Positions 1 to 5,301 of a stretch of DNA of 7,003 nucleotides are shown piece after piece. Made by a program: the position numbers and the translations under genes. The DNA comes from Cytophagaceae bacterium. Its GTDB lineage: Bacteria > Bacteroidota > Bacteroidia > Cytophagales > Spirosomataceae. Location of the stretch: assembly GCA_947471105.1 (NCBI GenBank), contig CANIYB010000130.1, positions 1-7,003 on the forward strand. The letters are read 5' to 3'. How positions within the stretch are numbered: position 1 is the stretch's first letter; each line of letters starts with the position of its first letter. A model generated the notes under the pieces. That model worked only from the letters and a program-made list of their open reading frames with translations, was not told where the DNA came from and searched no databases.

Positions 1-898
1 CAATGGATCCACAGATGATTCTGTTAAGCTAGTAGAAGAAAAATTTCCAGAGGTTACAATCATCCAATGGGCCAACAACCTTGGTTATGCGGGTGGATAT
101 AATTTTGCCCTAAAGCAAATTGATGCTGAGTATTTTGTACTCATGAATTCAGACATAAAACCTCAAAAAAATTGGTTAAAACCATTATTGAGCTTCTTTG
201 AGATGCATCCTACTTGCGCTGCAGCTCAACCTTATATTTTAGATTATCAACAACCTGAATATTTTGAATATGCAGGGGCCGCTGGTGGATATTGGGATCG
301 ATTAGGTTATCCATTTAGCCGAGGAAGAATCTTTGATCATTTGGAAAAAAATGAGAATCAATATCCAACTTCATTTGTGAACTGGGCATCAGGTGCCTGC
401 CTAATGGTCAAATCAGAGCTTTTTTGGAAAGTCGGCGGTTTAGATGATTACTTTTTTGCTCACATGGAGGAAATAGATCTTTGTTGGCGCCTCCAAAGAG
501 CCGGATATCAAATTGCTGCCGTAGCAGAAAGTCAAGTCTTACACGTAGGCGGTGGGACTTTAGCCCAAGGAAACCCCTTTAAAACTTATTTGAATTTCCG
601 CAATAACTTGATCTTACTTTACAAAAACGTAGACCCAGCTCGTAAATTCACTACAATCTTCAAACGAATGCTTTTAGACGGTATCGCTGGATTACGCTTT
701 TTAGTGAATATGCAATGGATGCAATTCTTAGCCGTAGTTCATGCGCATTTCTATTTCTATAAGTATGTAATCTTTCACAAAAACAAACAGAATCTACCAA
801 TTGGCTTACAAGAAAAATACATTGTGAGTTATCCAGGAAATATTGTTTTGGATTACTTTTTCAGAAAAATTAAGAAATTCTCAGATTTGAAATTTTAA
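1..898 (+). CDS. Family 2 glycosyltransferase, 5' end missing
   Basis: This gene enters from the left edge; its first whole codon is at position 2 and 298 residues are visible. The ATG at 143 is internal, because the open frame upstream of it encodes NGSTDDS, then NNLGYAGGYN, as in the nucleotide-sugar binding half of GT-A family 2 enzymes. Next comes the DXD-like NSD (residues 49-51). The acceptor half has GACLMVKSELF, then GGLDDYFFAHMEEIDLCWR with the acidic ED pair, and LHVGGGTL. The C-terminal part (about residue 195 on) is aromatic, hydrophobic and basic, which suggests membrane association. Roughly 30-40 N-terminal residues probably lie outside the window. The family moves a sugar from a nucleotide donor to a lipid-linked or surface glycan; rhamnosyltransferase-like members are closest in motif style. 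Donor and acceptor cannot be read here, and no other glycan genes are in the window. Confidence 0.93.
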   Translation, partial: NGSTDDSVKLVEEKFPEVTIIQWANNLGYAGGYNFALKQIDAEYFVLMNSDIKPQKNWLKPLLSFFEMHPTCAAAQPYILDYQQPEYFEYAGAAGGYWDRLGYPFSRGRIFDHLEKNENQYPTSFVNWASGACLMVKSELFWKVGGLDDYFFAHMEEIDLCWRLQRAGYQIAAVAESQVLHVGGGTLAQGNPFKTYLNFRNNLILLYKNVDPARKFTTIFKRMLLDGIAGLRFLVNMQWMQFLAVVHAHFYFYKYVIFHKNKQNLPIGLQEKYIVSYPGNIVLDYFFRKIKKFSDLKF

Positions 899-1116
899 AT
901 ATCCCAAACAGAAGGATTGTTCCTTTGGCGAAGATAGCGCCTTATATTCATCCAAAAAGCAAGGATTAAATATATGATGATGGGAGAACCCATGGTTAAA
1001 AAAGAAGTGTAGATAAAATACAATCGAATGCTACTCGTAGAAATTTTAAACTTTTCACCTAATCGAGTACATACTCCAAATGCCTGATTTTCAACGAAAT
1101 ATTTAATTTTATACAT
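895..1116 (-). CDS. Small PspC-domain inner-membrane protein
   Basis: This is a 73-residue protein that is almost entirely a PspC domain (about residues 5-60): a short polar N-terminus, the ENQAFGVCTRLGEKFKIS stretch typical of the domain (G-x-C-x-G-L-like core, then a helix that meets the membrane), a hydrophobic segment at 31-57 broken by GSP at 43-45, and a basic tail RRYLRQR. In E. coli PspC is the membrane sensor of the phage-shock response; in Bacteroidota small stand-alone PspC proteins are common and their role is mostly unknown. No pspA, pspB or pspF neighbour is visible. The stop codon overlaps the convergent glycosyltransferase gene by 4 bp. The ATG at 1114-1116 is the natural start because the domain begins within a few residues. 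The domain call is firm; a function in envelope stress is an inference from the family. Confidence 0.85.
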   Translation of the reverse strand: MYKIKYFVENQAFGVCTRLGEKFKISTSSIRLYFIYTSFLTMGSPIIIYLILAFWMNIRRYLRQRNNPSVWDI

Positions 1117-1154
1117 ATCGATTAAATTATATCATAAAATTATGAATAAGATCC

Positions 1155-1187
1155 CAAAATAACATCGTCCAAAATACATAAAACAAA
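1155..1187 (-). promoter_or_regulatory. Possible promoter of the pspC-domain gene
   Basis: On the minus strand TTTG (1187-1184) is followed after 21 nt by TTATTTTG (1162-1155), which matches 7 of 8 positions of the Bacteroidota -7 box TAnnTTTG. It lies about 40 nt before the pspC start. The surrounding DNA is so A+T-rich that chance matches are likely. Confidence 0.3.
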
Positions 1188-1255
1188 TTAATTATATAAA
1201 TTATTATAATATTTATATTTAACTTAAAAAAAATGTAAAAATATTTTTATTTCTC

Positions 1256-1285
1256 TTGCATACAATATAATTATTTATACATTTG
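1256..1285 (+). promoter_or_regulatory. Promoter of the cold-shock gene
   Basis: TTG at 1256-1258, a 19-nt spacer, then TACATTTG at 1278-1285 make a perfect match to the Bacteroidota housekeeping promoter (TTG/TTTG near -33, TAnnTTTG near -7). Transcription should start near 1290, giving a leader of about 140 nt. The A+T-only DNA just upstream could act like an UP element. Confidence 0.75.
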
Positions 1286-1321
1286 ACCACTTAAAAGATT
1301 TAACATATCATTATTTTCGAC

Positions 1322-1343
1322 TTTCTCCTCTAGTTTCTCCTCT
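1322..1343 (+). repeat. C+U-rich 10-nt tandem direct repeat in csp leader
   Basis: TTTCTCCTCT occurs at 1322-1331 and again at 1334-1343, a 12-nt period, inside the predicted untranslated leader of the csp mRNA and about 90 nt before the start codon. The repeat resembles the 3' end of 16S rRNA (CCTCCTTTCT) more than a ribosome binding site, so it could base-pair with purine-rich RNA or bind a protein. The function is unknown. Confidence 0.6.
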
Positions 1344-1431
1344 GATTTTCCAGGCTATTGATTCTATTTAAAGTTTGTCGGCTTACATGATTTTATCTCT
1401 CGAGGGTATTAATATTTTTAACATTATTTTT

Positions 1432-1626
1432 ATGCAAACTGGTAAAGTAAAATTTTTCAACGAGACGAAAGGTTTCGGATTCATCGTTGATGATCAAACA
1501 GGTGAAGACATTTTCGTACACGTAACTGGCCTTACAGGTGTTACAATCCGCGAAAATGATTCAGTATCTTATGAAGTTACTGATGGAAAGCGTGGAGCAA
1601 ACGCTATCAACGTAAAGAAAATCTAA
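1432..1626 (+). CDS. Cold-shock domain RNA-binding protein (Csp family)
   Basis: This 64-residue single-domain protein is the standard length for bacterial CspA-type proteins. The domain fills it: GKVKFFN at the first strand, RNP1 KGFGFI at residues 13-18, RNP2-like DIFVHV at 26-31, and a last strand ANAINVKKI. Such proteins bind single-stranded RNA or DNA and melt mRNA structure in the cytoplasm; some are induced by cold, others are constitutive. I chose the ATG at 1432 because family similarity begins exactly at MQTGKVKFF; an in-frame TTG at 1375 would add 19 residues with no domain match. The strong promoter, long A+T-rich leader and two candidate terminators fit a short, abundant, post-transcriptionally controlled mRNA, but whether it is cold-inducible cannot be read from the sequence. 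There is no clear Shine-Dalgarno sequence, as is usual in this phylum. Confidence 0.95.
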   Translation: MQTGKVKFFNETKGFGFIVDDQTGEDIFVHVTGLTGVTIRENDSVSYEVTDGKRGANAINVKKI

Positions 1627-1643
1627 TTTTCTTGCGTTTTTTT
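1611..1643 (+). terminator. Possible proximal terminator overlapping the csp stop codon
   Basis: AAGAAAAT (1615-1622) and ATTTTCTT (1626-1633) form a perfect 8-bp stem with a 3-nt loop CTA, and the stop codon TAA (1624-1626) lies across the loop. CG at 1611-1612 can pair with CG at 1635-1636 beyond a small internal loop, and T7 follows at 1637-1643. The stem is mostly A-U, so it would be weak at warm temperatures. Confidence 0.45.
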
Positions 1644-1721
1644 GATTAGAGCAAATCAGGATTAAACAATATATGTAGGATTACCTATTGAAGATTGCAA
1701 AATTGATCTCTAGTTGAAGAG

Positions 1722-1760
1722 AAAAAAAAAGCCCTCAGAAATGAAGGCTTTTTTTATTTT
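1722..1760. terminator. Bidirectional rho-independent terminator between csp and lysS
   Basis: The A tract and GCC at 1722-1733 pair with GGC and the T tract at 1746-1755; inside there is one C-A mismatch, then two more pairs and the loop AGAAAT. Both sides carry A/T runs, so the hairpin can end csp transcripts on the plus strand and lysS transcripts on the minus strand (the lysS stop is about 80 nt away). Confidence 0.85.
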
Positions 1761-1838
1761 ACTTGATTCGGTTTACCAACCTAATTGAAAACTCTTTTTA
1801 AAGTCAAATGGCCTAGAGTTAAATTAAGCTAGAAACTT

Positions 1839-3551
1839 TCAGGAAATCCAAGCAGTAACTTCCTCTTTACTAGGCATAGAAGAATCAATCTTCAATTTCT
1901 TTCTCATTCCACCTAAATCATTGAAGACTTTATTGGGATTTGCTTCTTTCAATGCATCCAAAGTCAAAATTCCCATTTTCTGTAATGCGGGAATCCAAAT
2001 TTCAGGTACCCCTGCGCTGATAAAATCTTGATCCGAAGAAACCTCTTTCATGGTTTCCGGGCGCATTTGAGGGAAAAACAAGACCTCTTGGATCGAGGAT
2101 TGATTCGTCATCAACATAGTTAATCGGTCTATTCCAATCCCTATGCCCGACGTGGGTGGCATGGCATACTCCAAGGAACGTATAAAATCATAATCCATGG
2201 CCATCGCCTCATCATCGCCTTTTTCAGCTAATTTCAGTTGGTCCTCAAACCGCTCTTTTTGATCAATGGGATCATTTAATTCTGAATAGGCATTTGCTAT
2301 TTCCTTACCATTCACAAATAGTTCAAAGCGTTCGACTAAACCCTCCTTCGATCTATGTTTCTTAGTTAATGGGGACATTTCAACAGGATAATCAATGATG
2401 AAGGTGGGCTGAATTAAATTAGCCTCAACTTTCTCACCGAAAAGCTCATCGATCAATTTACCTTTCCCCATTTGAGCATCCACTTCCATCCCAAAAGAAA
2501 TGCATTTTGCCCTTAATTCATCTTCAGAAAGCTCATCTACATTCACTCCAGAATATTTAAAAATAGCCTCTGAAATACTTAAACGAGGATATGGACCAGC
2601 AAATTCAACCAAATTTTCTCCCACTGAAATCTTGGTTTGGCCGTGTAAGGTCAACGTGACCTTTTCGAAAATTTCTTCGGTCAAATTCATCATCCAATGG
2701 TAATCTTTGTAGGCCACATAAAATTCTAAAGAGGTAAATTCTGGGTTATGGGTTCTATCCATCCCCTCATTTCTAAACATTTTTCCAAATTCATAGACGC
2801 CATCAAATCCGCCAACAATCAAACGCTTCAAATACAGTTCATTGGCAATGCGTAAAAACAAAGGCATATCCAACGTATTATGATGCGTTTTAAAGGGTCT
2901 CGCCGAGGCTCCCCCATGAACAGATTGTAAAACAGGAGTTTCCACCTCTAACCAACCTCTTTGATCAAACATCGTCCGCATCGTCGAAATGATCTTAGCA
3001 CGTTTGACGAAAATATCTTTAATGGAAGGATTAACAATTAAATCCACATATCGCTGACGATACCTCATTTCAGGATCTGAAAAGGCATCATAGGTCTGAC
3101 CTTCGGCTTCTTTCACCACGGGAAGTGGCTTAAGCGCTTTGGATAGCAAAGTAAATTCGCTCACATGAACCGATATCTCGCCTACTTGGGTCGTAAAAGC
3201 ATACCCCTTAATACCTATAATATCTCCTATATCCAGAAGGCGTTTGAAAACAGTATTATATAAAGTTTTATCCTCTCCCGGACATAAATCATCTCTTCGA
3301 AAATACAACTGAATGCGCCCATTTGCATCTTGTAACTCAGCAAATGAAGCATTTCCCATAATGCGAAATCCCATTAACCTGCCAGCTAAACTAACTTCTT
3401 GGAAATTATTCAATTCAGGTTTATATTCGGCCAAAATCTGAGAAGAATAATGGCTGACCAAAAATGCGGCCGCAGGATAGGGATCGATTCCCATGCCAAT
3501 AAGTTCCTGTCTTTTTTGACGTCTCAATAATTCTTGCTCACTTAATATCAT
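1839..3551 (-). CDS. lysS: Lysyl-tRNA synthetase, class II
   Basis: This 570-residue cytoplasmic enzyme charges tRNA-Lys with lysine using ATP. In order: an N-terminal helix; an OB-fold anticodon-binding domain (about 54-136, VSLAGRLMGFRIMG...AELQDANGRIQLYF); class II motif 1 around 190-215 (FDQRGWLEVETPVLQ); motif 2 at 256-281 (GKMFRNEGMDRTHNPEFTSLE, with the ATP-binding arginine); a lysine-pocket stretch (FVNGKEIANAYSELNDP, 412-428); and motif 3 at 469-481 (GIGIGIDRLTMLM, with the second ATP arginine). After about residue 505 there is an extra tail of about 65 residues that E. coli LysS (505 residues) lacks; it looks like a helix-hairpin-helix fold and is familiar from Bacteroidota LysS. 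No key residue is missing. The ATG at 3551 gives the expected N-terminus. The gene is monocistronic, diverges from degP and converges on csp. Confidence 0.98.
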   Translation of the reverse strand: MILSEQELLRRQKRQELIGMGIDPYPAAAFLVSHYSSQILAEYKPELNNFQEVSLAGRLMGFRIMGNASFAELQDANGRIQLYFRRDDLCPGEDKTLYNTVFKRLLDIGDIIGIKGYAFTTQVGEISVHVSEFTLLSKALKPLPVVKEAEGQTYDAFSDPEMRYRQRYVDLIVNPSIKDIFVKRAKIISTMRTMFDQRGWLEVETPVLQSVHGGASARPFKTHHNTLDMPLFLRIANELYLKRLIVGGFDGVYEFGKMFRNEGMDRTHNPEFTSLEFYVAYKDYHWMMNLTEEIFEKVTLTLHGQTKISVGENLVEFAGPYPRLSISEAIFKYSGVNVDELSEDELRAKCISFGMEVDAQMGKGKLIDELFGEKVEANLIQPTFIIDYPVEMSPLTKKHRSKEGLVERFELFVNGKEIANAYSELNDPIDQKERFEDQLKLAEKGDDEAMAMDYDFIRSLEYAMPPTSGIGIGIDRLTMLMTNQSSIQEVLFFPQMRPETMKEVSSDQDFISAGVPEIWIPALQKMGILTLDALKEANPNKVFNDLGGMRKKLKIDSSMPSKEEVTAWIS

Positions 3552-3574
3552 GCTACATTTATATTTTCAAAGGG

Positions 3575-3582
3575 CAAAAATA
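3575..3582 (-). promoter_or_regulatory. Likely -7 box of the lysS promoter
   Basis: Read on the minus strand, TATTTTTG (3582-3575) matches TAnnTTTG fully and lies 24 nt before the lysS start. No TTG sits at the usual 19-nt spacing; the nearest TTTG (3600-3597) is only 14 nt away and overlaps the palindrome at 3583-3597. The leader would be only about 15-20 nt. Confidence 0.5.
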
Positions 3583-3597
3583 GCCAAATCATTTGGC
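3583..3597. promoter_or_regulatory. Perfect 15-nt palindrome, candidate operator
   Basis: GCCAAAT-C-ATTTGGC is a perfect inverted repeat with 7-bp arms and one central base. It directly abuts the -7 box of lysS on its upstream side, where a bound dimer would block RNA polymerase, and lies about 50 bp upstream of the degP promoter's TTG. It has no U tract and so is not a terminator. Which protein, if any, binds it is unknown. Confidence 0.5.
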
Positions 3598-3648
3598 AAA
3601 TAAAACTGCTAGACGAGTTAGATAAAAACTTAAAACTTGTTAATAAAA

Positions 3649-3678
3649 TTGTAGACCTTAAACAATTGAGTACATTTT
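3649..3678 (+). promoter_or_regulatory. Likely promoter of degP
   Basis: TTG at 3649-3651, a 19-nt spacer and TACATTTT at 3671-3678 (7 of 8 to TAnnTTTG, last G replaced by T) give a Bacteroidota-type promoter. Transcription would start near 3684, leaving a leader of about 50 nt. The imperfect last base could make it weaker or dependent on another factor. Confidence 0.55.
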
Positions 3679-3735
3679 TACGTTAAATTCGCACATTCAA
3701 AAACCATAATCACAAATAATAAAAGATCCTTATAA

Positions 3736-5217
3736 ATGAAAAATCAATTAAAATCCTATGTAGTCATTGCGCTTTTATCCAGTGGAATTTCTTTAGGCGC
3801 ATTTCAATTATTTAATTTGGGTTCAAAAAATACATTAGGCGAAGTTCCTTCTGCATTTACAAACACGGTCTCGAGCATCAATGTCCCCGGAAATCCAGGG
3901 GAATTTACTTACGCAGCCGAAAAAACAACCCCTGCCGTGGTTCACATTAAAACTAAAATGGAACAGAGATCGCGCCAGCAATTTTCTAGTCCATTTGACG
4001 ATTTATTTGGCGGATTTGGTGATCCATTTGGCGGAGGAGGAGGCGGTGGTCGTAGACAAGCACCTCAGCAACAAGAGGCTTCAGGCTCGGGTGTCATCAT
4101 TAGCGCTGACGGGTATATTGTCACGAATAATCACGTAGTAGCTGAAGCCAGTGAAATTTCAGTGATCTTAAATGATAAAAGAGAATTTAAAGGTAAGGTT
4201 ATTTCGACGGACCCTTCATCCGACTTAGCTGTCATCCAAATTAAGGCAAGTGGCCTTCCTTTCCTAACTTTTGGAGATTCAGACGCATTGAGAGTTGGAG
4301 AGTGGGTATTAGCCGTTGGGAATCCATTTAACTTAGAATCAACCGTTACGGCAGGGATTGTATCTGCCAAAGGTCGTCAAAATATCATCGATCGCGATGG
4401 GGACATCAACCCATTAGAATCATTTATTCAAACAGATGCCGCAGTTAATCCAGGAAATTCGGGGGGTGCACTTGTCAATCTAAAAGGTGAGTTAATCGGC
4501 ATTAATACTGCCATTTATTCACGCACGGGCCAATTTGCCGGGTACTCATTTGCAGTTCCTGTCAGTATTGTCAAAAAAGTTTCAGGTGATTTAATCAAGT
4601 ATGGCAATGTCCAAAGAGGTTTCCTTGGGGTTAATATCCTGGAAGTAAACTCGAAATTAGTAGATGAGAAAGATCTTAAAGTAAAAGATGGAGTCTATGT
4701 AGGTGGATTTGCGGAAAACTCTGCAGCCAAAGATGCCGGCATTAAAATTAATGATGTGATCATGAAGATTGACGGAGTGGATACAAAATCGACGGCCAAG
4801 CTCATGGAAATTGTCGGCAGAAAGAGACCCGGTGAATCACTAAATGTTTCTGTCAATCGCGATGGTCAAATTAAAGAGTTCAATGTAACCCTGAAGAATA
4901 AAGAAGGAAATACATCCATTCTCAAAGGAGACATCGGCGAAACGTATAAGTCGGAGTTCTTAGGCGCCAAATTCGGGTCTTTAAGTACTGCCGATAAAGA
5001 AAAGTTTAAATTGAGTTCTGGGGTTAAGGTGGTTGAAGTAACCGCAGACGGAAGGTTAGAAATGTATGGCTTATCCAAAGGATCCATCATTACTAAAATA
5101 AACGATAAGGCCGTAAATAGCCCTAAAGAAGCTACCGAATTATTAGAAGCCAGAAGAGGTCGAATTAAATTAGAGGGAATTGACGTCGATGGATCTAGAT
5201 TTATCTACGTGCTTTAA
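3736..5217 (+). CDS. degP: Periplasmic serine protease/chaperone, DegP/HtrA (Do) family
   Basis: The 493-residue length is typical for Do-family proteases. A basic start and hydrophobic stretch (residues 7-24) form a signal peptide or membrane anchor; no textbook AxA site is obvious, so either is possible. The trypsin-like domain follows at about 57-285, with the triad His133 (TNNHVV), Asp163 (SSDLAVIQI) and Ser242 (NPGNSGGAL). Before His133 there is a flexible LA-like loop (about 75-117) rich in Gly and Gln, with seven glycines in a row. PDZ1 covers about 293-388 (RGFLGVNI...DAGIKINDVIMKIDG) and a more divergent PDZ2 about 405-493, ending ...SRFIYVL. The family degrades or refolds misfolded envelope proteins and often assembles into cages. 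The gene is monocistronic with its own promoter and a strong terminator. DegP versus DegQ cannot be separated by sequence alone; I use degP as the usual name in this phylum. Confidence 0.95.
   Translation: MKNQLKSYVVIALLSSGISLGAFQLFNLGSKNTLGEVPSAFTNTVSSINVPGNPGEFTYAAEKTTPAVVHIKTKMEQRSRQQFSSPFDDLFGGFGDPFGGGGGGGRRQAPQQQEASGSGVIISADGYIVTNNHVVAEASEISVILNDKREFKGKVISTDPSSDLAVIQIKASGLPFLTFGDSDALRVGEWVLAVGNPFNLESTVTAGIVSAKGRQNIIDRDGDINPLESFIQTDAAVNPGNSGGALVNLKGELIGINTAIYSRTGQFAGYSFAVPVSIVKKVSGDLIKYGNVQRGFLGVNILEVNSKLVDEKDLKVKDGVYVGGFAENSAAKDAGIKINDVIMKIDGVDTKSTAKLMEIVGRKRPGESLNVSVNRDGQIKEFNVTLKNKEGNTSILKGDIGETYKSEFLGAKFGSLSTADKEKFKLSSGVKVVEVTADGRLEMYGLSKGSIITKINDKAVNSPKEATELLEARRGRIKLEGIDVDGSRFIYVL
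4030..4050 (+). repeat. GGN codon run encoding seven glycines in degP
   Basis: Seven consecutive glycine codons (GGC, GGA three times, GGC, GGT twice) lie in the surface loop before the catalytic histidine, after FGGFGDPF. The run stays in frame and the codons vary, so only limited replication slippage is expected. Length changes in multiples of three would be tolerated. Confidence 0.8.
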
Positions 5218-5250
5218 ACATAGATTTCAAAATCTTATATTCTCTTAAAC

Positions 5251-5282
5251 AAAAAACCCGAAGCATTTGCTTCGGGTTTTTT
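5251..5282. terminator. Strong bidirectional rho-independent terminator between degP and pdhB
   Basis: A perfect 14-bp inverted repeat: AAAAAACCCGAAGC (5251-5264), loop ATTT (5265-5268), GCTTCGGGTTTTTT (5269-5282). The G+C core with flanking A and T runs ends transcription in both directions. It lies 34 nt after the degP stop and 20 nt after the pdhB stop on the other strand. Confidence 0.95.
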
Positions 5283-5301
5283 AATGCATTACATGCGATA
5301 C

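Larger units (their letters stand above)
1117..1431. other. A+T-rich intergenic region with csp promoter and leader
   Basis: This 315-bp gap separates the divergent pspC-domain and csp genes. The first part (about 1117-1255) is nearly all A and T and includes a 14-bp palindrome at 1236-1249. The second part holds the csp promoter (1256-1285) and a leader of about 140 nt with a C+U-rich tandem repeat at 1322-1343. I see no tRNA, no convincing small gene and no riboswitch of a known class. Confidence 0.75.

Noticed and set aside
143..145. ATG at 143 as the glycosyltransferase start
   Set aside because: The frame stays open to the left edge and encodes NGSTDDS and NNLGYAGGYN, essential parts of the GT2 fold, so the gene begins outside the window.
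1117..1300. Replication origin in the A+T-rich stretch
   Set aside because: No DnaA-box cluster is visible and no origin-linked genes adjoin; a promoter-upstream region explains the composition.
1375..1431. TTG start at 1375 giving an 83-residue cold-shock protein
   Set aside because: The extra 19 residues have no match to the cold-shock domain, and family length and similarity begin exactly at the ATG at 1432.
1788..1820. Inverted repeat AACTCT/AGAGTT just after the lysS stop as a terminator
   Set aside because: The arms are only 6 bp with a loop of about 20 nt and no T tract on the minus strand; the two-way hairpin at 1722-1760 is far better.
2500..2703. Open frame of 67 codons on the plus strand inside lysS
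   Set aside because: It is antisense to conserved LysS sequence, has no domain features and no promoter or start context.
3881..4370. Open frames in other registers over degP (3881-4138 plus, 4131-4370 minus)
   Set aside because: Both overlap the conserved protease domain and look like frame-shifted or antisense shadows with no family resemblance.
4866..5090. Open frame of 74 codons on the minus strand inside degP
   Set aside because: Antisense to the PDZ region; low-complexity composition and no recognisable motif.
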